Below, piece by piece: positions 34,460-43,234 of a DNA stretch of 64,000 nt. Source of the DNA: Solirubrobacterales bacterium 67-14 (GTDB lineage: Bacteria > Actinomycetota > Thermoleophilia > Solirubrobacterales > 70-9); contig MKST01000011.1 in assembly GCA_001897355.1 (NCBI GenBank), forward strand, positions 456,429 to 520,428, read 5' to 3'. The notes below the pieces were generated by a model, which ran no database searches, was not told the origin of the DNA, and saw nothing but the letters and a program-made list of their open reading frames with translations. The position numbers and the translations under genes were made by a program. Position 1 is the first letter of the stretch, and the number at the start of each line of letters is the position of its first letter.

Positions 34460-34781
34460 GCCCCTCCCCCATCTCGGTCAGGCTGTAGGTCACCTTTACC
34501 TGGGGGCCGTCCTCGACTTCGCGGGCCATCAGGCCCGCTTCCTCGAGTTCGCGCAGCCGCTGCGAAAGCAGCCGGTCGGAAAGGCCCGGGATCGAGCGTT
34601 TGAGCTCGGCGAAGCGCAGCGGCCCGTCATCGAGAGCCCAGATGATCGCCCCGCTCCAGCGCTTGCCGATCAATTCGATCGCGGCGTGAAAGTGGGGGCA
34701 GACCTCGGTCAGAGCCGGTCGTGGGGCATGCCCCCCGGCCGGCTGCCAGTCAGAACCCGTGCTGGCGGTTGACGCATTCAC
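34398..34781 (-). CDS. HxlR-family transcriptional regulator
   Basis: 127 aa winged helix: [58 protein letters not shown], the wing [11 protein letters not shown], and the usual tail [15 protein letters not shown]. The single Cys in the CPHF position is the residue that senses redox or electrophiles in some HxlR members (HypR, QorR). Its 3' end overlaps cysA by 62 bp on the opposite strand. Targets unknown; control of the neighbouring sulfate operon would be a guess. Confidence 0.93.
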   Translation of the reverse strand: MNASTASTGSDWQPAGGHAPRPALTEVCPHFHAAIELIGKRWSGAIIWALDDGPLRFAELKRSIPGLSDRLLSQRLRELEEAGLMAREVEDGPQVKVTYSLTEMGEGLRPAVRALRKWACEWQDSLP

Positions 34782-34843
34782 CGTAAATCAACTTTAGCGG
34801 AGCCGATCCATGGGAAACTGCGAAATCGTGCCCGTGGGCGATC

Positions 34844-35986
34844 TCAAGCGCACGGCCCGGTGTCGACTTCCTTGCCGGTCGCCGCGTGGCTGATCCGGGC
34901 CAGCACCTTGTTCGGGATCGCCAGGCCACCCTCCGGCCCCTCGGTGGTCGCGGCAAAGACGGTGCCCAGCACACGGCCCTGCGAATCGACCAGCGGCCCG
35001 CCGGAATTGCCGTGGCGGACCAGGCCGCGCAGGGTCAGCATCGACCTCTCGAAGGGACCGTTGCCGTAGGCGTCGTCACCGAGCACGAGCCTGGTCTCGC
35101 CGGCCCGGGCCGGGGTGATCGTCAGGGGGCCGTCATTCGGGTAGCCGATCACGGCAGCGGCGGTGCCACGGCGGGCCCGGACCAGGGCGGGCAGGGCCGG
35201 CACGTCGATGTCGGCCTGGAGGATCGCGATGTCGTTGCGCTTGTTGAAGGCGATCGGTGTGGCGCTCGCCGTCTGCCCGTCGTGCGCCTGGATCTTGGTG
35301 TCCTCCTGGCCGGCCACGACATGCGCGTTGGTGACGAAGGTGTCGCGGCCGACCGCCCAGCCCGAGCCCATCACGCCGAACCCGTTGCAGGTGCCAGAGA
35401 CCTTGACCACTGATTCGGCGGCGGCCCTGACCGCCGCTTCGCTACCGGTCCCCTTGTCGGGCCGGGCGATCTCCCCGGTCGAGGTGGCGATCGTCGGGAA
35501 CGGGTCGATCCGGTGCAGGGCCTGCATCAGCGGCCCCGAAGGCGGCAAGAGGTCGTTGACGGCCCCGACCAGCAGCGATTTCTGGACATCGCGCCTGAGC
35601 CCTTCCGAACTCGGGTAGTAGACGGCGGCCGCGGCCAGCACCCAGACGATCCCCAGCCCGACCGCGGCGATCAGCAGAGCGCCACCGATGCCGTCGATCA
35701 CTTCCCAGAAGGGATGCCGCACCGCCGAGTCCCGCACCCGTTCACCCAGGCTCACGGCCAGGGCCAAGGTGACCGAGCCGACCATGATCGCCCCGATCAG
35801 GGCGGCCAGCGGCGCGTAAGGGGAATTCGAGCCGTGGTCGAGGAAGACCGGGGCCAGCCGTGACCCGAGGAAGGCGCCGATCGCGAGGCCCGAGAGGCCC
35901 AGCAGACCGACGATAAGGCCCTGCCTGAACCCCCACAGGGCGATCAGGAAAGTGAAGGCGGCGATGCCCCAATCAAGCGGTGTCAC
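34844..35986 (-). CDS. MarP-like membrane serine protease (CvpA + trypsin domains)
   Basis: 380 aa. Four N-terminal membrane helices (residues 1-120) form a CvpA-like domain, followed by a chymotrypsin-fold protease with H222 (TNAHVV), D252 (NDIAIL) and S328 (GNSGGPL). C200 and C379 are placed like the disulfide pair of mycobacterial MarP (Rv3671c), a periplasmic protease needed for acid and oxidative stress resistance that cleaves the peptidoglycan hydrolase RipA. It is divergent from a penicillin-binding protein gene, which fits a cell-wall role. Confidence 0.92.
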   Translation of the reverse strand: MTPLDWGIAAFTFLIALWGFRQGLIVGLLGLSGLAIGAFLGSRLAPVFLDHGSNSPYAPLAALIGAIMVGSVTLALAVSLGERVRDSAVRHPFWEVIDGIGGALLIAAVGLGIVWVLAAAAVYYPSSEGLRRDVQKSLLVGAVNDLLPPSGPLMQALHRIDPFPTIATSTGEIARPDKGTGSEAAVRAAAESVVKVSGTCNGFGVMGSGWAVGRDTFVTNAHVVAGQEDTKIQAHDGQTASATPIAFNKRNDIAILQADIDVPALPALVRARRGTAAAVIGYPNDGPLTITPARAGETRLVLGDDAYGNGPFERSMLTLRGLVRHGNSGGPLVDSQGRVLGTVFAATTEGPEGGLAIPNKVLARISHAATGKEVDTGPCA

Positions 35987-36067
35987 CCGGTCAATCTAGC
36001 CCCCGGACCACCGGGACGGACGGCCAGCCACTCTGACCACCGGCGACACCGGTATTTTTCAGGCTTG

Positions 36068-37798
36068 ATGGGGCGTCCGCCTTCACGCCTGGAAAGGCAA
36101 AGAAGACTCAAGACGAGGGCACTGCCTCTGGTCGGAATCGCGCTGGTCGCTTTCGTCCTCGGCGCGATCAAGGGCTGCCCGGGCAGTCCGCACCGGGACG
36201 CGGCCGAGGATTACGTCCAGGCCTGGCAGGACGGCGACTACTCAGCGATGTACGGGATGCTCAGCACCAAGTCCCGGGAAGGCATCTCCGAGGAGCGGTT
36301 CACCGACCGGTACGAGGCCGCGGCCGCCGAGGCCACGCTGCAGTCCCTCGACCACGACGACGCCAAAGGCGACGAGACCAACGCCGAGGTCCCGGTCGAG
36401 GCGAAGACCCTCGCTTTCGGAACGATCGATCAGCCCCTCAAATTCACCTTCGGCTCGGACGGGATCGCCTGGCAGAACAGCCTGCTCTTCCCCGGCCTCG
36501 AGTTGAACGAGGAGTTGACCCGCACCATCAAGCTCCCCACCCGGGCGAAGATCCTCGCCAAGGACGGCCAGGTCATGGCCGAGGGGCCGGTCGACGCCCG
36601 TGAGCATCCGCTCGGCGACGCGATGATCGACGTGACCGGGGTGACCGGAGAACCGGAGGACGGCGGCAAGAGCCTCGACGCGACCGCGATCGGTTACGAA
36701 CCCGGTGAGACGACCGGGACCAGTGGTCTCGAGCTCGCTTTCAACGCACGGCTGACCGGCGCCCCCGGGGGCACGCTCTACGCGAAACCGATCAATGGCG
36801 GCACCGACGGCCAGGGCCGCGAGCTCGGCCGTGGCAAGCCCTCCCCGGCCAAGCCGCTCAAGACCACGATCGACCCCAACCTGCAGAACTCGGCCGTCAG
36901 CAACCTCGCCGGGGCGCCCGGCGGCGTCGCCGTGCTCGACGCCCGGACCGGGGTGGTCCGGGCCTTGGCCGGCCAGGCCTACTCGGTGCTCCAGCCACCC
37001 GGTTCGACCATGAAGATGGTCACCGCGACCGCCGCCCTAGAGACCGGCGCCGCGACGCTCGACTCCTCCTACGACTACGTGACCGAGGCGCCGGCCGATG
37101 GTCGCATGATCAAGAACGCCCACGGCGAGGTATGCGGTGGCACCTTCACCGAATCGTTCGCCCATTCCTGCAACTCCGTCTTCGCCCCGCTGGCCGAGCA
37201 GATCGGCCCGGAGAAGTTCACCGCGACCGCCGAGAAGTACGGCTTCAACCGGCCGCCGCAGATCTGGGATCCGGCCAGCCTCGCGGTGGTCGACCCACCG
37301 ACCCCGACCATTCCCAAGGCCGACGAGTACGAGAGCGACCTCGGCGTCTCCGGGATCGGCCAGGGCAGGGTCCAGGCGACCCCGCTGCTGATGGCCAGCA
37401 TCGCCCAGGCGATTTCCAACAAGGGCGTTTCCCTGCCCACGCCGATCACCAGGGAAACCGGCCTCCAGCCCGATTCGGGGCCGGTCCGGGTGACCAGCCG
37501 GAAGGTCGCCTCGCAGGTCGCCGACCTGATGGTTGCGGTCGTCACTTCCGGGACCGGGCCGGCCGCCGCCATCTCCGAGGCCCAGGTGGCCGGCAAGACC
37601 GGCACCGCCGAGGTCGGACCGAGCGGCGAGCTGGACGAAAACGGCGACCCGATCAACATCGAGGACGCCTGGTTCGCCGGATTCGCCCCCTCCGACAAGC
37701 CGAAGCTGGCGATCTGCGTGATGATCATCGACGCCTCCGGCGACGGCGGCACCGTCGCCGCCCCCATCGCCGGAGCCATCCTCAGCGACGGCCTTTAG
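36068..37798 (+). CDS. Class B penicillin-binding protein (transpeptidase)
   Basis: 576 aa; ATG 36068 preferred, a TTG lies directly before it. One N-terminal membrane anchor (LPLVGIALVAFVLGAIKGC), an NTF2-like MecA_N domain (about residues 45-160, DAAEDYVQAWQDGDYSAMYGMLS) and a transpeptidase domain with S313-T-M-K316, S367-C-N369 and K510-T-G. Cross-links peptidoglycan outside the membrane; similar to mycobacterial PbpA-like/Rv2864c-type enzymes in the NTF2-like domain. The usual PBP dimerisation domain is short. Followed by hairpin family 4 copy a, 10 bp after the stop. Confidence 0.93.
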   Translation: MGRPPSRLERQRRLKTRALPLVGIALVAFVLGAIKGCPGSPHRDAAEDYVQAWQDGDYSAMYGMLSTKSREGISEERFTDRYEAAAAEATLQSLDHDDAKGDETNAEVPVEAKTLAFGTIDQPLKFTFGSDGIAWQNSLLFPGLELNEELTRTIKLPTRAKILAKDGQVMAEGPVDAREHPLGDAMIDVTGVTGEPEDGGKSLDATAIGYEPGETTGTSGLELAFNARLTGAPGGTLYAKPINGGTDGQGRELGRGKPSPAKPLKTTIDPNLQNSAVSNLAGAPGGVAVLDARTGVVRALAGQAYSVLQPPGSTMKMVTATAALETGAATLDSSYDYVTEAPADGRMIKNAHGEVCGGTFTESFAHSCNSVFAPLAEQIGPEKFTATAEKYGFNRPPQIWDPASLAVVDPPTPTIPKADEYESDLGVSGIGQGRVQATPLLMASIAQAISNKGVSLPTPITRETGLQPDSGPVRVTSRKVASQVADLMVAVVTSGTGPAAAISEAQVAGKTGTAEVGPSGELDENGDPINIEDAWFAGFAPSDKPKLAICVMIIDASGDGGTVAAPIAGAILSDGL

Positions 37799-37807
37799 CA
37801 TCTGCAC

Positions 37808-37880
37808 GTCATCCGGTCTTCGCCGGATGACAACGGAAACCCGCCCCTCCCACTCGAATCAAAAGATGGTTGGGAGGGGC
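37808..37880 (-). repeat. Bipartite hairpin element (family 4), copy a
   Basis: Read on the minus strand: stem A GCCCCTCCCA (37880-37871) with TGGGAGGGGC (37852-37843), 10 perfect pairs, then GGGTTTCC and stem B GTCATCCGG (37831-37823) with CCGGATGAC (37816-37808) around the hexaloop CGAAGA. The same two-stem layout recurs at 57725-57795 and 60093-60162 with compensating base changes. It sits between the convergent ends of the PBP gene and the DUF559 cassette. Confidence 0.85.
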
Positions 37881-37911
37881 TCTGCTCTAGGCTGCTCCGA
37901 ACGGGCAGCGC

Positions 37912-37947
37912 ACTTTTCAGACCTATTTGCCGACAAGTCCGCTGTCG
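37912..37947. repeat. 36-bp direct repeat, left copy
   Basis: Matches 39008-39043 in 34 of 36 bases (differences only at ACY and TTR positions), both beginning ACTTTTCAGAC and ending CGACAAGTCCGCTGTCG. Within it CCGACA/TGTCGG form a small inverted repeat around AGTCCGC. This copy encodes the last seven residues and the stop of the enclosed gene. Confidence 0.9.
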
Positions 37948-38909
37948 GCCCCTCGAGACCTCAACTTGTGTGCCACTTCGTCCAGGACCGCGTCCGAGTT
38001 CCGGTCGAACTGCCTTGAGGTGACCCGCATTACTTCGAGCCCTCGCTGCTCAAGGTCCCGTTGCTTGGCGGCATCGATTGCGCGCTGGGGCGGATCGCTG
38101 TGGTAGGTCTCTCCGTCCGCCTCCAGGACCACACCGTATTTCTGCCAGAAGAAGTCGACTTCGTAGCCGCCCACTTTGACGTTGACTTCGGGCAACGGAA
38201 GTCGACACTCGATCAGCCCCAGCAGGATCCGGCCTTCCAACACCGACCTGATTCGTCCGAGTTGTGGGACCCACAGAGCAAGCAGAGGCTTGAGCTTTCC
38301 GGCGCCGCGTCTTCCCTCCAGCCGGTCGTGGCAGTCCCGGACATCCCGACGGTTGAAGAGATTGAGCCGGCATGCCTCAAGAAACGCGAAACGTACTCCT
38401 CGCTCAGATGCCTCGGCTGCGAACTCGATCAGCGCCAGGACAGGGCTCGCCAGTTCGACTCCGCCTTTCTGTCGGACATCAGAGCGATCGAACTGACGCT
38501 TCCGAATGTTGATTCGGATTCGCCGAAGAGCCGGCGAGGCGCCATGAAGAGTTCTGGTACAGCCCGTCGTGGTGGCAACCTCGACTTGAGCCGGGACCGT
38601 GTCGCGCGCTTGGATTATCCCCCAGGCTTCGCAGGCGCTCCGGCCAGTCAGGATTGAACCGGGGCCCGCCGCCACCAGGGATGCCCGCCAGACCGCTTCC
38701 CGGGTTTCGACGTCCCGACCGTACGAGTAGACCCCTCGAACGACTTTGATGAGCCGACCGTTCCGGAGCCAGCAATCGATCCGTGACCGGCTGAATCCCG
38801 CCTCGACCAATTCGGCTCGTCCCGCGATGAACCAGCGGGAAGCCATGAATCGGTAAACACGTCGAAGCTGATGCGCCGACGACTCGACTGGTGTCGAGTG
38901 AGCGTCCAT
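37923..38909 (-). CDS. AbiEi-like wHTH + DUF559 (Vsr-type) nuclease protein
   Basis: 328 aa. Residues about 25-75 form a winged-helix like the N-terminus of type IV antitoxin AbiEi (RAELVEAGFSRSRIDCWLRNGRLIKVVRGVYSYG). Residues about 225-310 are a DUF559/Vsr-like PD-(D/E)XK nuclease: ILLGLIECRLPLPEVNV, then YEVDFFWQKYGVVLEADGETYH with the Asp and Glu of the active site, and a C-terminal strand LEVMRVTSRQF. Such proteins are frequent in actinobacterial accessory regions and their role is not established. The gene has lower GC than the flanks and is enclosed by 36-bp direct repeats, so it looks like a mobile one-gene cassette. Confidence 0.8.
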   Translation of the reverse strand: MDAHSTPVESSAHQLRRVYRFMASRWFIAGRAELVEAGFSRSRIDCWLRNGRLIKVVRGVYSYGRDVETREAVWRASLVAAGPGSILTGRSACEAWGIIQARDTVPAQVEVATTTGCTRTLHGASPALRRIRINIRKRQFDRSDVRQKGGVELASPVLALIEFAAEASERGVRFAFLEACRLNLFNRRDVRDCHDRLEGRRGAGKLKPLLALWVPQLGRIRSVLEGRILLGLIECRLPLPEVNVKVGGYEVDFFWQKYGVVLEADGETYHSDPPQRAIDAAKQRDLEQRGLEVMRVTSRQFDRNSDAVLDEVAHKLRSRGADSGLVGK

Positions 38910-39007
38910 GTCGCAACCATGCCGAGAATCTGCTCACAAGTGGCTCGATAGGTGTGACTTTTGTGCAACGCGAACACAGCCACTAGAGCCGGACGTCCCA
39001 ACAGCAG

Positions 39008-39043
39008 ACTTTTCAGACTTATTTACCGACAAGTCCGCTGTCG
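39008..39043. repeat. 36-bp direct repeat, right copy
   Basis: Same orientation as 37912-37947 with two mismatches. Lies about 100 bp upstream of the start of the enclosed nuclease gene and 22 bp from the end of the small membrane protein gene. Confidence 0.9.
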
Positions 39044-39064
39044 TCGGGCTTGGTTGCGCGGGGC

Positions 39065-39307
39065 CTAGGAGGGGCGGACCGGGGTTCCGAAGAAGACTGC
39101 GGTCAGGGAGACCACGGCGCCGGCGGTCAGGATGACTCCTCCGAGGGCTGGGAGCCAGAAGGCGAGGCCGAAGCCGATCAGGACCGCGAGGGCGGCGATC
39201 GCGAGGATCGACCACCACTCGACCATGACCGGCCCCGGATAGCGCCCGGCAGGGGCCGAGACGACCACGCCGACGATCAGGATCGCGACCCCGACCCCGG
39301 AGACCAC
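39065..39307 (-). CDS. Small membrane protein
   Basis: 80 aa from GTG 39307, with three hydrophobic segments (GVAILIVGVVVSA, ILAIAALAVLIGFGLAFWLPAL, VILTAGAVVSLTAVFFG). The open frame with hydrophobic, protein-like sequence continues upstream (SAVVGQVIAAVGAALALLGPFSD) almost to the lipoprotein gene but has no ATG/GTG/TTG there; a CTG at 39391 or a missed start is possible. Family not recognised; same direction as the lipoprotein gene. Confidence 0.55.
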   Translation of the reverse strand: MVSGVGVAILIVGVVVSAPAGRYPGPVMVEWWSILAIAALAVLIGFGLAFWLPALGGVILTAGAVVSLTAVFFGTPVRPS

Positions 39308-39416
39308 GTCCGAGAACGGACCGAGCAGAGCGAGCGCGGCTCCGACCGCAGCGATGACCTGGCCGACGACCGCCGACCCGTGATCCTCCAGCGCTTGCGG
39401 GCCCGGGCCCGCCGGC

Positions 39417-39974
39417 TCAGAGGTCGAGGTCGAAGGTGGCGGGGCCGTCTTCGCCCTCGATGGTCAGCTGGACCGGCCGCTGCTCGGCGGATTCGCGGTC
39501 GATCAGATAGAGCAGCATCGAAGCCTGGATCGGCCCGACCTGGGCGGTCGAGTCGACCCGCGGGATGTTGTCATGCGGTTCGACCGTCGCCCCCGGCTGG
39601 AGCGCGTAGATGCTCTTGCTGGGGATGTTCTCGTACTCGCGGCCGGCCGTAGTCGTGATCTTGAAGCTGTCGGGGATGGTGTGGGGGTCGTCGCTGTCGT
39701 TGTGGACGTGGACGAAGACCCCGATGTACATCTGGTTCGGGCCCGGCTTGGGCTGGCCGACCAGGTACTGCGAATCCTCGATGTCGTTGATGTTCAGAGG
39801 ACGGGTGAAGAGGACGTTGTACTGCAGCGGACCGAGTTCAACGATCTCGCCCTCGGCGAGTCCTTCCTTCTCCTCGTGGCCACCGCCGCAGGCGGCAAGC
39901 GCAAGGCCGGAGATCGCGACTACGAGGGCCAGGACGAGGCCACGGAACAGGTTGCTCTTCGAAATTCTTTCCAT
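39417..39974 (-). CDS. Putative lipoprotein
   Basis: 185 aa. Signal peptide LFRGLVLALVVAISGLALAAC with lipobox LAAC (Cys about residue 29), a Gly/His/Glu linker, then a beta-sandwich-like domain (YIGVFVHVHNDSDDPHTIPDSFKITTTAGREY) in the style of DUF4352 extracellular domains, which often carry immunoglobulin-like folds. Membrane-anchored on the outer face. No function can be given. Confidence 0.8.
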   Translation of the reverse strand: MERISKSNLFRGLVLALVVAISGLALAACGGGHEEKEGLAEGEIVELGPLQYNVLFTRPLNINDIEDSQYLVGQPKPGPNQMYIGVFVHVHNDSDDPHTIPDSFKITTTAGREYENIPSKSIYALQPGATVEPHDNIPRVDSTAQVGPIQASMLLYLIDRESAEQRPVQLTIEGEDGPATFDLDL

Positions 39975-40012
39975 CGCTGGGGGAGTCTATTCGGCCTTAT
40001 CGGGACGTGCGG

Positions 40013-40522
40013 CTACGCGACTCCGGTCGCGTGGCGGTTGCCTCCGGCTACCGGTACTTCGACCTTTTCCTCGCGGCCCGACTCGATCGCCTCGCGAAGG
40101 CGCTGGCCGGCCTTGTCCAGGCGACGCCGGTGCCATCCCGCACCGCCGGTCATCCGGTCGAATGCCTTGGCCAGCCCCGTTGGGACCGTCCAGTAGCTGA
40201 TCCGCACCCGGGTCACGCCGGTCGCGGTCTCCTCCATCTCCCACTCGGTTCCCGACGTGGTCTTGTTGTAGTTGCCGGTGACCCCGCGCTCGGAGATCCG
40301 CCGAGGCGGCTCGGCCGCTGTGATCGCCGAATCGGCCCAGGCCTTCTTGCGCTTGAACTGCCAGCGCGCCCCGGCACCGACCCCACGCGAGTTCAGTCTG
40401 AGCAGACGGAAATTCTCGACCGTATCGCCGTAGAGGAACGGCCGGGTGTCGAAGTCCAGGAGATAGTCGAAGATCTCTTCGCGGGGGGCGTCAATGTCTA
40501 CTTCGGTGAATACGGGACCCAT
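40013..40522 (-). CDS. SRPBCC/START-like domain protein
   Basis: 169 aa. Begins as a polyketide-cyclase/START-like hot-dog cup fold: TEVDIDAPREEIFDYLLDFDTRPFLYGDT, with the central strand pattern GARWQFKRKK…TEWEMEETATGVTRVRISYW. These proteins bind hydrophobic ligands; the ligand here is unknown. Small isolated gene, divergent from the ParA gene with about 50 bp between. Confidence 0.82.
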   Translation of the reverse strand: MGPVFTEVDIDAPREEIFDYLLDFDTRPFLYGDTVENFRLLRLNSRGVGAGARWQFKRKKAWADSAITAAEPPRRISERGVTGNYNKTTSGTEWEMEETATGVTRVRISYWTVPTGLAKAFDRMTGGAGWHRRRLDKAGQRLREAIESGREEKVEVPVAGGNRHATGVA

Positions 40523-40575
40523 CGGCGCCGATTCTAAGGGCTGGCGCCCGATCCCGACTTGAGCGGCGATAGGGT

Positions 40576-41385
40576 GTGCCGGTGTCTACGACCATCGCGA
40601 TCCTTTCCCAGAAGGGCGGAACCGGCAAGACCACGCTGACCCGGTCACTCGCGGAGGGGCTTCGGCGGTCCGGTCTCTCGGTGTTGGCGATCGACGCCGA
40701 CCCCCAGGGCAACCTTTCCGAGTACTTCGGAATCCCGGCCGACGCCTTCCCCACCCTGGGCGAAGTGCTGGCCGGCCGCGAGCGCGCGGTTGACGCGATC
40801 CACACTGGCCCCGGCGGCGGCGAGGTGATCCCGGCGAACCTCGGCCTGGCCGAAGCCGAACTGATGCTGGCCGGCAAGATCGGCCGGGAACTCACCCTGC
40901 GAAACGCCCTGCGGGAGCCGAAACGCCGTTTCGACGTGATCCTGATCGACTGCCCCCCGACCCTGGGGCTCTTGACCGTGAACGCGCTGGTCGCTGCCGA
41001 CCGGGCGATCCTTTCCACCCAGGCCGAGCATTTTTCCGAGCAGGGTGCCGAGCAGGCGATGGAAGTGATCGGCCTGGCCAAGGAGAACCTCAACCCGGAC
41101 CTGGAACTGCTCGGACTGCTGCTAAACATCGCCGACATGCGCACCAACCACGCCCGGTCGACCCTGGAGACGATGCGTGAGCAGTTCGGTGACCTGGTCT
41201 TCGACACGGTGATCAGGCGTTCGATCGTCTACCCGGAATCGGCCCGTGCCGCCACGCCGATCTTCGAGTACCGCAAGCGCAAGTCGCTCGACTACGCCCG
41301 GCTCACGGTGGAAGTCCTCGAGCGCCTCGACTACCCGGCGGCCCTGGCCGAAGCCAAAGCTCAACTCTCCAGACTGGGTTCCTGA
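40576..41385 (+). CDS. ParA-family ATPase
   Basis: 269 aa from GTG 40576 (a second GTG at 40582). Deviant Walker A KGGTGKTT, Walker A' DADPQGNLS, Walker B DVILIDCPPTLGLL, as in ParA/Soj. No ParB, parS or chromosome-partition gene is next to it, so it may be an orphan that positions some other cargo, or act in regulation. Its 3' end overlaps the convergent membrane protein gene by 25 bp. Confidence 0.9.
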   Translation: MPVSTTIAILSQKGGTGKTTLTRSLAEGLRRSGLSVLAIDADPQGNLSEYFGIPADAFPTLGEVLAGRERAVDAIHTGPGGGEVIPANLGLAEAELMLAGKIGRELTLRNALREPKRRFDVILIDCPPTLGLLTVNALVAADRAILSTQAEHFSEQGAEQAMEVIGLAKENLNPDLELLGLLLNIADMRTNHARSTLETMREQFGDLVFDTVIRRSIVYPESARAATPIFEYRKRKSLDYARLTVEVLERLDYPAALAEAKAQLSRLGS

Positions 41386-42311
41386 CGCCATAGCCAGCGC
41401 AGCAGGAGGACGACCGCCAGGGCGCTGAGCAGCATGTCGGGCCGGGCCAGTGGGGCGATGAAGAGGTCGAGGAGGACGAAGAAGCCGAGGATGCCGGTGA
41501 TCACGCGCAGCGCGTCGCTGCCGAACCGGTCGCCGGTTGCCCGGCGGGTGATCAGCCAGACCGCGATCACGACCGGGAGGGCCGCGATCAGCAGGCCGAC
41601 CGGCCAGGCGATTCCACTCTCGGGCAGGCCGTAGACCGTGAACCAGAAGATCAGCGTCGCGGCAAAGGCGATCCAGCCGATCGCCTTCCGTGACCGGCCT
41701 GGACTCGGTAGCTCGATCCGAGCCTTGAAGGCGAAACGCCGTTGCCAGAAGGCGACGGCGACCAGGCCGGCCATGACCAATGCCGCCGCAACCAAGTTCG
41801 GCGCCGAGGGCCAGTAGAACTCGCCGCAGACGAGCGGCACCACGACCGCGAAGACGACCACAGCCACGATCATCCCGCGCCGGCCGATCCAGGGCTGGGC
41901 CTGCCGCTTCGGGAAGATCTGTTCAACCACCAGCACCGAGCAACAGATGCTGACCGCGGAATGAAAGACGGTGAGCAACAAGGCGAGCAGGAGATTGGTC
42001 TGCCCGACCACGCTGTAGGCGCCGATGTTCTGGTCGTCCCAGAACGAGGGGTCGTACCAGTATCGGTCGACCAGCCCTTCCTCCCAGACGCCGTACGCTG
42101 CACCGAGGACGATGAGCCCGACCAGGCCGAGCTTGTACTTGAGCACCACCTCCCGGCAGATCAAGGCCCCGCAGCCGTACAGCCCGACCATCAGGGCCAG
42201 GTTCCACGGCAGGATCAGATCGAGGGGCGGGGTAGCGCCGGAAAGCGACTCACCAAAGAACGGGGCGATCAGCAGGATGCAGACCGCTGGCTTTTTCAGC
42301 TTGGCCAGCAT
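41361..42311 (-). CDS. Multi-pass membrane protein, unknown
   Basis: 316 aa with about eight to nine hydrophobic segments and charged ends (starts MLAKLKKPAV, ends RWLWRQEPSLES). Distinctive loops: ALICREVVLKYKLG and EEGLVDRYWYDPSFWDDQ; the EE…R pattern recalls CPBP-like membrane proteins, but the diagnostic histidines are not seen, so I do not assign it. It overlaps parA at the 3' end and follows thrB by 13 bp in the same direction. Confidence 0.75.
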   Translation of the reverse strand: MLAKLKKPAVCILLIAPFFGESLSGATPPLDLILPWNLALMVGLYGCGALICREVVLKYKLGLVGLIVLGAAYGVWEEGLVDRYWYDPSFWDDQNIGAYSVVGQTNLLLALLLTVFHSAVSICCSVLVVEQIFPKRQAQPWIGRRGMIVAVVVFAVVVPLVCGEFYWPSAPNLVAAALVMAGLVAVAFWQRRFAFKARIELPSPGRSRKAIGWIAFAATLIFWFTVYGLPESGIAWPVGLLIAALPVVIAVWLITRRATGDRFGSDALRVITGILGFFVLLDLFIAPLARPDMLLSALAVVLLLRWLWRQEPSLES

Positions 42312-42324
42312 CTGCCGAGGCCTC

Positions 42325-43200
42325 TCAGAGCTCGGGCACGTCCGCCCCCAGCGGACTGAAGCCGACTCGTTTCACCGTTGCCCAGCCTTCGCAGCGTTCC
42401 CTCAGCTGCTCGACCACGCCGCCGGTCTCCTGCCAGCCCGTCCAAACCAGGACGGTCGGGCCGGCCCCGGAGATGGTCGCACCGATCGCCCCCATCTCCC
42501 CGGCCTGTTCGACGATCTCCATCGACTTGGGGAAGAGGTGACGGCGGCGTTCCTGGTGGAGCCGGTCGTGGAGCCCCATGGCGATCAGGTCGAAGTCACC
42601 CCGGCTCAGGCCCAGGGTGAGGTGGGCGGCCGAAGCGGTGTTGGCCACGGCGTCGGTGATCGGGATCTGTTCGGGGATCGCCTCCCGGGCAAGTTTGGTC
42701 GAAACCTCGACGTCGGGGATCACGAGGATCCCTTCGAGGCCCTCGGGCGAGTCGATCACCGTCGCGGTCAGCCGCGGGCCGCTGGTGCAGACCACGAAGC
42801 CGCCGCAGATCGCCGCCGCGACATTGTCGGGGTGCCCTTCGAGGGCGGTGGCCCGCTCGAGCAGGTCCTGCCGCTCGAGGCCGAGTTCGAAGAGGTGGTC
42901 GGCGGCAACCAGCCCGGCGACGATCGCCGCAGCGCTGGAACCCATGCCCCGAGCCAGCGGTATCTCGCCACCGATCCGGAAGGAGATCCCGTCGGCCGGC
43001 TGCAGCGTCTCGAATGCCTGGACGACGAGGTTGCTCCGGTCGAGCGGGACATCGTGCTCCTCGCAGGTGACCGAGAACTCGCCGCACTCCCGGACTTCAA
43101 GTTCGAGATGAAGGTCGAGCGCGACCGCCATCACGTCGTAGCCCGGCCCCAGGTTGGCCGAGGAGGCGGGCACCTTCACGAGTCGGTGGCGTTCGGTCAC
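42325..43200 (-). CDS. thrB: Homoserine kinase
   Basis: 291 aa from GTG 43200. GHMP kinase: VPASSANLGPGYDVMAVAL at the N-terminus, the ATP-binding GEIPLARGMGSSAAAIVAG and the C-terminal GATISGAGPTVLV glycine motif. Phosphorylates L-homoserine in the threonine branch. It lies about 2.3 kb from the lysA-hom-thrC set instead of next to thrC, and is divergent from an ABC transporter gene. Confidence 0.95.
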   Translation of the reverse strand: MTERHRLVKVPASSANLGPGYDVMAVALDLHLELEVRECGEFSVTCEEHDVPLDRSNLVVQAFETLQPADGISFRIGGEIPLARGMGSSAAAIVAGLVAADHLFELGLERQDLLERATALEGHPDNVAAAICGGFVVCTSGPRLTATVIDSPEGLEGILVIPDVEVSTKLAREAIPEQIPITDAVANTASAAHLTLGLSRGDFDLIAMGLHDRLHQERRRHLFPKSMEIVEQAGEMGAIGATISGAGPTVLVWTGWQETGGVVEQLRERCEGWATVKRVGFSPLGADVPEL

Positions 43201-43234
43201 CCGGCAAACCTACCTTGCTATTGATTGGTGGGTG

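Noticed and set aside
34457-34475. Fourth copy of the two-stem element (GAGCCCCTCCCCCATC after the cysA stop)
   Set aside because: The right arm and stem B are absent and the bases code for the conserved TEMGEG part of the HxlR protein.
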